A stretch of DNA of 64,000 nt. It comes from Toxonevra muliebris (Eukaryota > Arthropoda > Insecta > Diptera > Pallopteridae). Numbering within the stretch: the first letter of the stretch is position 1; every line of letters begins with the position of its first letter. The translations under genes were made by a program, and so were the position numbers. Below are positions 1 to 9,720 of this stretch, one piece after another. The notes beneath the pieces are model-generated. The model had not been told where the DNA came from. It did no database searches and saw nothing but the letters and a program-made list of their open reading frames with translations. The stretch spans positions 82,720,019-82,784,018 of the forward strand of contig OY829327.1 of assembly GCA_963691655.1 (NCBI GenBank), read 5' to 3'.

Positions 1-1232
1 CCTTCATCTCTTCTTAAGAAGGCCCTGCACTTTCTTGGTTTGGAGAAATTGATTTTTAAAAAGTGTGTAATTTGAAAGTATTATATTCCATAAGTATTTT
101 GTAAAAATTTCAGAGAGAAACTCGAAGTGCTTTTGCAGATATAGACCATTATAGCGGCGAGAGTCAGTCAGGTCAAAACAGTCGCGCAGCGCTTCGGCTT
201 CCCTTTCTTCTCAAAACAAGGTTTTTGCCATTGGCATGTATGATCTAAAAGTTAAATATGTTTTTCTACACAACAATGGCCCCAGGACATAATAGAAAAA
301 AAGTTTGGCTAATTTTTTGTTCAATTTACAACTTTCGAAAAAAGTGCAATTTTTGAGAAAACTAATTTTGGCTGTCAGCCATTTCGTGAATTATCGGTCA
401 AACAAAAAAATAGTAGTATATCCTAAGACCATATTCATAATTTTCCTAAGGGTTTTTTTAGACCTTCCAGTGTGCCGCATTCGTGCGATGATGATTTTCA
501 AAACGTCCTCCATAAGCTACAAAAAAAATCTTGTGTACAATTTTACACAATTTTTCTTATATTTGAAGTCTTTAAATATACGTAGTAATGGGAGATTTCG
601 TCCCTTAAACTTACACAAAGTTCAGCCTTATTGGGTAGTAGTTACCGCACCAAATTTGAGCGCGATCAGTCAAAAATTCGCCGAGTTTGAGGGCGGTAGA
701 ATTTAAACTTTTTTGCCAAACAGCCCCTCTTTTGGATCCACTTATCACCTATTGCATTTGGAAATTTTTATCGAACACTTTTTTTATTTAATGTTTCGAA
801 AAATGAAAAAACAAATCTTAAAAATTCAAAATGTGACCATTTTTTAATTTTAAGTATTTAATTTTTTTTTTTTAAAAGGAAACATTTTTTGTTTTTATTT
901 GGGTCAAAAGAAAGCCCATGTATTTTCCTTTGAGAACTTTGTGTGTTTATCGAGTAACTCAGTACACCAGATTCATTTGATCTCAATCGATTTTAAGAGT
1001 GGGTTCCCTTGAGATGAAATCTCCCATGTGTCAAAAGAATTCCGGAGTCAGAAAGTACCTTACTATTAACCTACTAGTTCTCGACCGCATTGAAATAACA
1101 TTAACCTTGATCAATTTTAAACGTGTCTCGCTGTTATAATATAAAATTATACCGGAGCGGGAAATTTGACTGAAAATCGGGGAATTTCTCGCGGGCTGTC
1201 GGGGAGTCAGAAGAAATGAATTGGCATCCCTG
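1..1232. mobile_element. Non-autonomous hAT-type element, family 1, copy 1 (left end outside the window)
   Basis: The sequence aligns by eye with 39095-40120 and, inverted, with 8143-9685. It ends in TTGGCATCCCTG, the reverse complement of CAGGGATGCC, which matches the hAT-style CAG start seen in the other copies. The expected 8-bp target duplication would be GTTATGAC (1233-1240), but its partner is outside the window. Internal signatures shared with the other copies are a GGGGAATTTCTCG block near the right end and a CGGCGAGAGTCAGTCAGG block near position 155. The reading frame at 305-706 has no transposase motif and is not conserved in the other copies, so I treat it as chance. Confidence 0.75.
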
Positions 1233-1643
1233 GTTATGACAGTCTTTTAGTAAATGGGCGATATGTACTTGACGTTTCGCAGATTCTGTGTCGGAATATG
1301 AGCAATCTATGGTAATAATTTTGTGTGTTTATCGATTTGTTTGTTGTCATCGATTGGAAATATCGTAAATTACTTACTTTCTCGCTGGGAATATATTTAT
1401 GAACAATATATTTCATTGATACGCATTCTCTTTGATTTCTGTAACATTATAATACTACTCCAAATAACGTAAATTTATATATGTTGATTTACATTCAACT
1501 GTAAAAATTTGATATTTGTACTGTAGCTATTGCCATATTGTAAATCATTGCAAAATCAGCAATAAATAGAAATAGGAAATGAATAGAATTTCACATTTCT
1601 CTATTTGCTTGAGTAAAATTTTTGCAGAAAAACTATAAAATTA
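1233..1643. other. AT-rich spacer
   Basis: I see no gene or repeat here. It separates the family-1 hAT copy from the maT element; the TA at 1642-1643 is the maT target duplication. Confidence 0.5.
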
Positions 1644-2866
1644 CAGGGTGACAATTGTAAGTAACGCAAGTTTAATACTCTGCAGCAAGCTTTGCCATTT
1701 ACCGTTACTTTAATTTAAAAAGCAAATTCATTCATCATTGGCTTTGCTTTTAATTTCATTTGAATTTTTGTTATTACATTTTGAAATTTCCATAAAAATG
1801 GACAAGGAAAATATTCGTCGTGAAATTATGAAATTTCATTTGGCAAATTATAGTAGCCGTCAAATTGCAAAGGCTTTAAATTTGTCAAGTCGTACGGTAG
1901 ACCGAGCTATTATTCGATATAATGAAACTGGGGGTTTCGGAGATAGAGACCGGGGAAAATTTTCAACAGTTGCCACTACTGGTTTAACAGAAAATATTCG
2001 TAAACGAATCAAGTGAAATCCAAGGCGCTCAATGAGAAAAATCGCTAAGGAAGTGGGAGTAAAGCTCAAGATCTGACACAAAAAAAGAAAGATTTGCGAC
2101 TGCAAAGATGCAAGGCATTGCTACGCTCCTCCGTGTTGAAAAATGTTGAAAATATCTTGTTTACAGATGAAAAAATGTTCACGGTTGAACAACATTTCAA
2201 TGCGCAAAATGACCGAATGTGGCTAACATCATCATCGCAACAAAATAGGACTGTTGGCCGAGTTCAAAAGCCAGCTTCCGTTATGGTATGGGCTAGAGTT
2301 TCCGCTAATGCCAGAACTCCTCTAATATTCGTTGAAGAGGGTGTTAAAATTGACCAGGTTGTTTATCGGAGCATTTTAAATGAACATGTTCTTCCCTGGG
2401 CCCAAGCTACATTTGGAAATGAAAACTGGACTTTCCAGCAAGATTCTGCACCTGCCCACATGGCAAAATTAACGCAAACATGGATAAAAGACAATTTTTC
2501 TGGATTCATAACATCTCAAGAATGGCCACCATACTCCCCAGACTTGAATCCAATGGACTACTCTATTTGGAGTATTTTAGTGAGTAAGGCTTGTGCATCT
2601 CAACACCACAGTCTGGAGTCGCTGACAAATTCATTAGAGAAAGCCCGGACTGAAATTGATCAGGAAGTCCTGCGGCGAACAGTCCTACGATTTCCGGATC
2701 GATTGAAGGCATGTGTGCAGGCTAAAGGAGGTTATATTGAATGAGGTGGGGTTCAAATGAATGCTTATATATTCAGCAATGTTAACACTTAATTGTACTT
2801 AATGGAAGTACATCCTTTTGAAAATAACTGCTGAAATGTGTGCGTCACTTTACGATTGTCACCCTG
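1644..2866 (+). mobile_element. maT-like Tc1/mariner element, copy 1
   Basis: The inverted ends are CAGGGTGACAATTGTAA at the left and a reversed partner ending CACCCTG at the right, flanked by TA dinucleotides (1642-1643 and 2867-2868). The length is 1223 bp. The same family recurs at 36978-37867 (fragment) and 56682-57982 (complete ends, opposite strand). The TA target and DD37D transposase place it in the maT branch of the Tc1/mariner superfamily. Confidence 0.92.
1798..2744 (+). pseudogene. maT-type transposase (DD37D), broken
   Basis: This is the transposase relic of the maT copy. Such enzymes cut the element out and paste it at TA sites in the nucleus. The start ATG at 1798 follows CATAAAA and begins a helix-turn-helix region (SSRQIAKALNLSSRTVDRA). 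A CGA-to-TGA change stops the frame at 2014-2016, and about 75 bp of the second DNA-binding segment is missing near 2062 compared with the copy at 56804-57827. The catalytic half is open from 2094: FTDEK holds the first D, FQQDSAPAH the second, and SPDLNPMDY the third, 37 residues after the second. The frame ends in AKGGYIE. The catalytic core looks sound, but the protein as a whole cannot be made. Confidence 0.9.
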
Positions 2867-2868
2867 TA

Positions 2869-5476
2869 CTCAGAAGTAGCTTTACTCCTTCTATTACTTT
2901 TGCTTCATTTTCTTGCTTACTTCTTCATCATCGTTGCGTCCAGAGAAGAAGAAGCGCATTAGCAACAGCTTGTCATCATTTCCTGTATGTATGTTCAGTT
3001 TCACTGTTATTGTTGTTATTATTGTAAAGAATTGGTCCTGCAACCAGTGCAAGCAGAAGGATCTCGACGCATTTAACTTGCAGCTGTTACTTACTAAATG
3101 CTATTTCAGTGCTTCAATAGTTTCCGCTCTCGCATGCTGGAACAAATTTCCGTTTTTACTTTTTCGTTTTCTTCAGTTATTGGCATAGCAATTGTTTAAA
3201 TATTTAAGTACATTTGCAAGATATTTAAGTCATTTGCAGCTAACAAAAAAAAAAAATTCCATTGGGGAACTTTTCAATTCCCCCTGTAGACCTATATGCA
3301 TGCCCATCTTAAATGCGAATGCGAGAAGCTGGGCCTAAGTGCAAAATGGGCTATTGGGGCGTAGAAATTTGTTTCTTTCGTGTACAAATATTTAAATCAA
3401 AATGCATAACATTAGAAATTCCTAGGCCTTATGATAAGCAAACTAACTTACATATACCTAATTGAATTCGTCGCATATGTAACTGAAAGTTTGTCTCTTT
3501 ATTTTTCTTCAATCCCATCATCAGTTCAACTTAATTCAACATGATGAGATTTTTCCAGGTACATAACTTTAATGACGTTTATGCAACATTGAGCTGATGT
3601 TGCCGTTGAAATAGTGAAGCTTCATTAGCTTCAAAGTTTTACATCTTCCCTTACGTCAGCGATTATCTTCATCAGCTGCAACAAAGTTTCATCAATCATC
3701 ATAAATTTTGTATGTGTGCATAACTTTTATCTATAGTATGAAGAAGAGTAATCAAGCAAAAAAAAAAAAAAATACGGTTGCAAAAGCAGATACTCGTTAC
3801 TATTTTATTTTTGTATTTTTACATACTTTGCTTTGCTCTTGTTTAAATATTTTAAAGTTAAATGTCATTTTAAGTGCAAAAATACAGACAGCTATACAAA
3901 TTTCTACTACTTACTTACCTAACTTCATCATCAGTAACACTCACAACTATAAATACAGTAGCACATTTATTTAATATGCAACATTTTGAAATGTTTAATG
4001 CGTTTCCTGTGAAAACTTTTATGCTCATCAAGATAATGGCTCATTTTCGAAAGTTTCCGACTTGTTAACGAATCGACTCTAAGTCTAATTTGGTACAGAA
4101 CGATAGTGCTTGAAATATGAAAGTCATTCGCAATAGAAAGTACAAGTATCGTAAGGTCTATCACTTCCCCTTCCTCCATTTGCCATTTCGAACGTTTTAG
4201 CAAGTGTCCATAAATTCAGACGCGAAACGAGGTCATTTGCATAAAATTACAAACAAAACCAGAAAAAAAGAAAAGGGATAATGGATAAAAAGGGGCGCAG
4301 GCAACATTTGTTACGTAGTCAGCACGACGAGTGAGCAAAAACCGCGGCATCAACACTACCACTACCGACATTACACCAACTATTGTGGCTATTGCTGTTG
4401 CTGTTGTTGTTGCTGCTACTTTAGGAATTCCAATAAACAAATTAACAGCGCACGCAATATGCCAAAAGTACTTTGGCAATATTTTACATTAGGCATTGAG
4501 GAGCACAAACGATTATTGCGGATAAAAATATGCAAGTTTCATCTTCAGCATTCGAGCATTCGCAAAAGTGTACGTGGCTAAGGTTCTAACATTAACGTTC
4601 AAATGGTAAGTGGAATGTCGATTTATTGCCAATATTGGCGATTTGTAGTAGAAATAATCGTTCGGCAATACAAGAACAAGAAATGACGTCAATGTTGCTG
4701 AAAATCTGCGGAAATATGCCTCAAATTGATTTTTAATGCCAAAGCATTCGGATATTGGTGCAGGGGGCAGAAATTATATCTTTCAGCGTGATAATAATTT
4801 AAGTCACGCACACTCATACATACACACTACCATACACATATCGTCGCCTGAGTATTGATTTGGCGTATAGGCATAGGAATACTTATACACATACGCGAAA
4901 TCAATTCTCAGGCAACGATATGTATGAATACACGTATGCGCAATTCAGTTCACATGAATGGGAAAACTTTAGCATATGTTGTGCTCCGCGTTAACATAAA
5001 GGGCAGAGGGGGGCATAATATGGAAACATTTCTGTGAATGCCTAATGAGCGGTTCCTTAATCTTTACGTTCCAATATATATGAATTCGTAGAGCAATCCT
5101 TAGAAACGAAACGTACCGTTTACGTTCACTTTCTGTATCCTGAAACGATACAATAAACGGATAAAAAGAAACATAAAACCGGAAACTTTTACGCAAAAAC
5201 CCAAAATGTACAGTATGTATATCCCTATTAAAAATTGAGAAGTGCGCATAAATAATAAACTTCGGAACAAGGCGATCATGTAAGGCAACCCGGAAGAGGA
5301 AAACAATAAGAATAAGAAACACACGAATTCAGAAGTTAAGCGAGTTGAGTGGTGGGCGTGCGTCGTTCAGTAGTTGTGAAAGTGAAAACATAATAAAAAA
5401 GAATATAAAATTAAAGAAAAATATAATTGAATTAAAAACTATGTACAATTGATAAAATATTGAATAAAAACCTACA
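2869..5476. other. Non-coding AT-rich stretch with simple repeats
   Basis: No supported gene. It holds an A-run near 3246, an A-run near 3759, a GTTGCTGTT-type trinucleotide tract around 4393-4420 and the hairpin at 4836-4923. Short reading frames here have no recognisable motifs. Confidence 0.5.
4836..4923. other. Isolated 33-bp stem with 22-nt loop (microRNA-precursor-like hairpin)
   Basis: The arm 4836-4868 pairs with 4891-4923 at 30 of 33 positions. The three mismatches are single and well spaced (C-A, T-T and G-G), and the loop is 22 nt. Arm cores are GCCTGAGTATTGATTT and AAATCAATTCTCAGGC. I see no second copy in this window and no flanking target duplication, so it does not look like a MITE. 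I do not recognise either arm as a known microRNA. Strand is undetermined. Confidence 0.5.
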
Positions 5477-5478
5477 TA

Positions 5479-6724
5479 AGGACTGCATCAATGTATTCAA
5501 ATTAATATTTCTTACAGTGTAGTGTAGACGTTTGATTAAAATGCGGGAACCACCTTTAGAAAGTGTGATAGATTTTGCTTTTAGAGCTACTTCTTTATCT
5601 GCTATTCTTGCCATAGTTTTCGCGATGCCTCGAATTGAAGATCACGGCCTAAGCAAATTATGCACAATTACTGTACTGAAAAAGGAATTTTTTACAGACA
5701 GCTGGCTAAACGATACAAAGTCAGTACAAATGTTGTCAAAAATGTTATAATCTAATTTGGAGATATCTGTTCTCTTAAAGATTGGCCGAAAAGTGGAAGA
5801 AAAAATTTCCAAAAGATCCGAATTTAAAGCTAAGGTAATGGCCTTAATAAAAAAAAACAATCAATGACAGTGCTGGACTTGGCAAAAAAAATAAGCTATA
5901 GCCAGTTCTTTTATGATTGCAAAAGGGAGGCAGACATAATTTAGAAACTTACAAGAAAAAAAATTATAAAAAAATATTTTTTAGACAATTGCAAATTGGG
6001 AAAACTTCGCTTCGAAAACTGTACGGCCGTTTGCTTCAAGGTGTTGATGAGTCTGTTGTAATTGATGATGAAAGCTATGTTAAAATGGACTCAAGAACAT
6101 TACCAGAGCTCCAATTCTACACAAAACACAAAGTATGTACTGTTGACCAGTCAGTGTGGATAATTGGAGTGGAAAAATTAGACGAGAAAGTTCTCATCTG
6201 GCAGGCTATTTGCTGTTGCGGTTTTCAGAAATTTACAAGAAAAAGTGCTTAAAGCATCGTCTTATAATTTTTCACAAAAAACACAATGTATCAATAATAT
6301 TTTGGCCCCTTTTAGCTATTGCACATTTCGCCCGTTCGACTCTGGATTTTTTAGAAACAAACAACGTCAATTATGTTGCCAAAAAGAGAACACACCAAAC
6401 GCTCCAGAATTTCGCCCAATAGAAAGGTATTGGGCTATTGTTAAACGGAAGAAGGGTAGTAAGTTGCAGGTGACATCGAAGAATTGAAAAAACTTGCTTA
6501 AGACAGGCAGTCCCGTTATAAAACAAGGTGTGCAGAGTTTGATGAAAGGGATAAAACAAAAAATTCGGCGTAAATTAAGGGAATCATTTTTTTTTATATG
6601 TCTTAACGGAATAATAATTTAGATATATTTATTATTAAAATAAAGAAAGTTGCATACAAAAAATAATTAAAACCGTTATGTTACAAGCAAAACAATGTGT
6701 GCAGTCTCTTTTCGATACAGTCCT
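5479..6724 (+). mobile_element. Tc1/mariner element of the DD37E (ITmD37E-like) type, family B
   Basis: The inverted ends start AGGACTGCATC at the left; the right end reads AGGACTGTATCGAAAAG in reverse complement. Both are flanked by TA (5477-5478 and 6725-6726). The length is 1246 bp. The ends resemble those of family A (AGGAGTGAGATCG), and the protein relics are clearly related, so the two families are diverged relatives. Confidence 0.82.
5650..6570 (+). pseudogene. ITmD37E-like transposase, heavily decayed
   Basis: Pieces of a Tc1/mariner transposase lie in shifting frames. A helix-turn-helix remnant (QLAKRYKVSTNVVKNVI) ends in a stop near 5750. A basic segment follows, then VVIDDESYVKMDSRTLPEL with the first catalytic D near 6065, VLIWQAICCCG near 6195, and APEFRPIERYWAIVKR near 6405 with the third acidic residue (E). 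The segment carrying the second D is not readable. The tail (QGVQSLMKGI) matches the family A tail in position. Order and motifs follow family A at 7053-8012, with much lower identity. It is non-functional. Confidence 0.8.
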
Positions 6725-7052
6725 TACATATAAAAACAAATTTCTGTTTTTTTCTGTGTACGTGATACAAAATTTTTCCCATAGGTGGTGCACAATATCG
6801 AAATTAAAAAAAAAAAAAAATCATAAGCACCTATTGGTTTAACCCATTAACGTTTATATATGTTATACGCAAATGAAGTGTTTTTTATAAATTTTTTAAA
6901 ATTATTCGTTTTGGCTGTTAACGACATAAACGACACAAAAGACAGTTTTTTGCCAAAAAGCGTTGACAATTTATTTAAAATATAAGGAGTGAGATCGAAA
7001 AAATTTTAACATATATAAAATTCAATAATTTTAAAATATAACTTTTATAATT

Positions 7053-8012
7053 CTAACCACTATTTATGAACTCGTGGACCTTTTTTGGTAAGTCTTCCAT
7101 TAGGGATTTGATAGTTGTTTCAGACACCTTTTTGGAACAGTTTGCCCATCTCTTTTTAAAATCTTCGATATTTTGGGACACATTTTTTGTGCTCCTTAAG
7201 TTTCTTTTCACAAGAACCCAATATCTCTCCACAGGTCTTAGTTCCGGACAATTTGGAGGACTGGCCTCTCTTGGTACAAAAACTATGTTATTACTTTGGT
7301 ACCACTTCTGACATGATGCCAAATCGGTCCAAAAATATGTGGACACATTGTGCTCTCTTATGAAAGGAAGAAGTCTTTTTTTTTATAGAGCCCACTGTAA
7401 CAAATGACTTTCTTCTTTTGCCGCAACTGCATATAGCTTGCCATACCAGGAATTTTTTAGGAGATTTTATCTGCTTTTGGATTCTAAATTGTTCTTCGAC
7501 ATTTCCTCGAGCATCAGCAATATAAAAATTTTGACCCGGAAGGTGCGTAAAATCTGCCAGTACATACGTTTCGTCGTCCATTATACAACATGAATATTTT
7601 TGTATGAAATTCGATTTTAATTTCCGAGCCCTACTTTTGGCGTCTAAATTTTTTGCAGCATTCCTGTCTGGAACTTTTTGGACTTTGTATGTTTTCAAAC
7701 CTGCATTGGCTTTAACTTTTCGCACCAAATAGTCAGAGCACTGGGCTAACCGGGCAGCTTTTCAACCAGATGTGTTTGGAGATCTTTTCAATATGGTTTC
7801 TATTTTCTTGGCTTTCCCAATATTATGTGGTCCGTGTTTTCTTCCCGAACCAGGTTTCCTATCGATGGTAAAATTCTCCTGAAACTGTTTAATAACATTG
7901 GAAACAGTTTGACGCAGACCTTGAATTCTTTGGCCAATTTTTTGTAGGACCAATTTTGATTTTTTTGAAAATTTTTAATAATTTTAAGACGTACTTCTTT
8001 TTCTTCACTCAT
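7053..8012 (-). pseudogene. ITmD37E-like transposase, family A copy 1
   Basis: Reading leftward from the ATG at 8012, MSEEKEVRLKIIKNFQ and YKKLAKEFKV form the helix-turn-helix end. The frame then breaks. SCCIMDDETYVLADF carries the first catalytic D, FLVWQAICSCGK follows, and FWTDLASC carries the second D. CPELRPVERYW carries the third residue, E, and the tail is LPKKVHEFINSG. Compared with 24896-25541 it lacks about 12 codons after the SCGK block and about 7 codons between the second and third catalytic residues. That shortens the usual 37-residue spacing to about 30. Frameshifts and stops make it a pseudogene. Confidence 0.87.
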
Positions 8013-8142
8013 TTTGATCAAACTCACAATAAATCAACATGTTTGTCATTCAAAATAACAACTGACATATCTTTCAAAGATAACTAGATCAAAGAAATTT
8101 TTAAATTTTACACCCAAAAAAAATTATTAGATAAAACGTGTG

Positions 8143-9685
8143 CAGGAATGCCAACTCATTTTTTCTTTTTCCCCGATATCCTTCGAGAAATTCCCCGATT
8201 TTCGATCGAATTCCCCGCATCGATATAATTTCATATTATAACAGCACCATATAAGCATTTTGCAAAAACGAAAAATTACCTAAAATTGACAATCAATGAG
8301 TGTTATATTAAGACGACCTTGAACTTTCTCGGTCCAAAACTTAACCAATGGTAATCGGTAGATTAATAGGAATGTACTTTCTGACTCTGGAATTCTTTTG
8401 GCACATGGGATATTTCACTTCAAGGGAACCCACTCTCAAAATCTATGCGACTCAAGCTTTCATACAGTTTAATCCTATTGGGTGATAGTTGCCACACCAA
8501 ATTTGAGAGAGATGGGGTGTTTCGAGTTATTGGACGTTCATTTTGATAGATAAACAAGCCTCACCCCATCAAAGATATGGGGGAGGCCCATGGATATCAA
8601 AGTTCTCACAGAAGAAGGCATAAGTTCTCTTTTGACTCGAATAAAAAATGGCAAAACCCTTGTTTTTAAAGTTTTGATTATCGGTTTTTAACATATAAAA
8701 TATATTACATCTTCTTTGTGATGGCTGATCGTAATTTGAAAGTCAACAGATTAGTCAACAAGGATTAAGAGTTATTAATCAGGAGGTGCTGGGCTTCTGA
8801 ACGGTCGAGGGAAGTCGAAGCGCCGCGCGACCGTTTTGGCCTGACTGACACTCGGCGCTATAATCGTCTATATCTACGAAATAATTTCAAATAGCACACC
8901 TTTTTCAATCGATTTCTCCAAACCAATAAATCGCAATAAATATGAAATATTGCGTAAGTTAAACGTTTTGCATTACATAAAATTGAGAAAAAGTATTCTA
9001 CAGACTTTCATGACTAAAAGCTGAACGACTTTAAATTCCCCGCAATCCTAATCCTATTGGGTGATAGTTGCCACACCAAATTTGAGAGAGATGGGGTGTT
9101 TCGAGTTATTGGACGTTCATTTTGATAGATAAACAAGCCTCACCCCATCAAAGATATGGGGGAGGCCCATGGATATCAAAGTTCTCACAGAAGAAGGCAT
9201 AAGTTCTCTTTTGACTCGAATAAAAAATGGCAAAACCCTTGTTTTTAAAGTTTTGATTATCGGTTTTTAACATATAAAATATATTACATCTTCTTTGTGA
9301 TGGCTGATCGTAATTTGAAAGTCAACAGATTAGTCAACAAGGATTAAGAGTTATTAATCAGGAGGTGCTGGGCTTCTGAACGGTCGAGGGAAGTCGAAGC
9401 GCCGCGCGACCGTTTTGGCCTGACTGACACTCGGCGCTATAATCGTCTATATCTACGAAATAATTTCAAATAGCACACCTTTTTCAATCGATTTCTCCAA
9501 ACCAATAAATCGCAATAAATATGAAATATTGCGTAAGTTAAACGTTTTGCATTACATAAAATTGAGAAAAAGTATTCTACAGACTTTCATGACTAAAAGC
9601 TGAACGACTTTAAATTCCCCGCAAAAAACAGCTCATTCCCCGATTCCCCGCAAATCGGGGAATTCCCCCCAAGTTGGCATCGCTG
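8143..9685. mobile_element. Non-autonomous hAT-type element, family 1, copy 2 (nested)
   Basis: An 8-bp target duplication AACGTGTG (8135-8142 and 9686-9693) flanks inverted ends CAGGAATGCCAACT and, in reverse complement, CAGCGATGCCAACTTG. The 8-bp duplication and CAG start are typical of hAT. The host is the right end of the DD37E element, whose uninterrupted sequence can be read at 50062-50097. It runs opposite to the copies at 1-1232 and 38890-40120. No transposase coding is visible. Confidence 0.88.
8470..9624. repeat. 576-bp tandem duplication, apparently identical
   Basis: Unit 1 is 8470-9045 and unit 2 is 9049-9624, separated by TCC, with an offset of 579 bp. I compared the two units line by line and found no difference. 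The other family-1 copies carry this segment once. Confidence 0.92.
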
Positions 9686-9720
9686 AACGTGTGTTAAGAT
9701 TTTTTCAATCTCACTCCTTA

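Larger units (their letters stand above)
6985..9718 (-). mobile_element. DD37E Tc1/mariner element, family A copy 1, split by a hAT element
   Basis: The ends are AGGAGTGAGATCG at 6985 and its reverse complement finishing CACTCCT at 9718, flanked by TA (6983-6984 and 9719-9720). Removing the nested hAT copy (8143-9685) and one 8-bp duplication leaves about 1.2 kb, the same size as the copy at 48887-50097. The hAT landed 33 bp from the right end. Confidence 0.88.

Noticed and set aside
305..706. 133-codon open frame near the left edge
   Set aside because: It lies inside the hAT family 1 copy, is not open in the other two copies and has no motif.
4891..4935. Resemblance of the hairpin arm and its downstream flank to miR-137
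   Set aside because: Pieces such as TTGCCTGAGAAT and GAATACACGTA look similar, but they lie on different strands and out of order, and the seed does not match.
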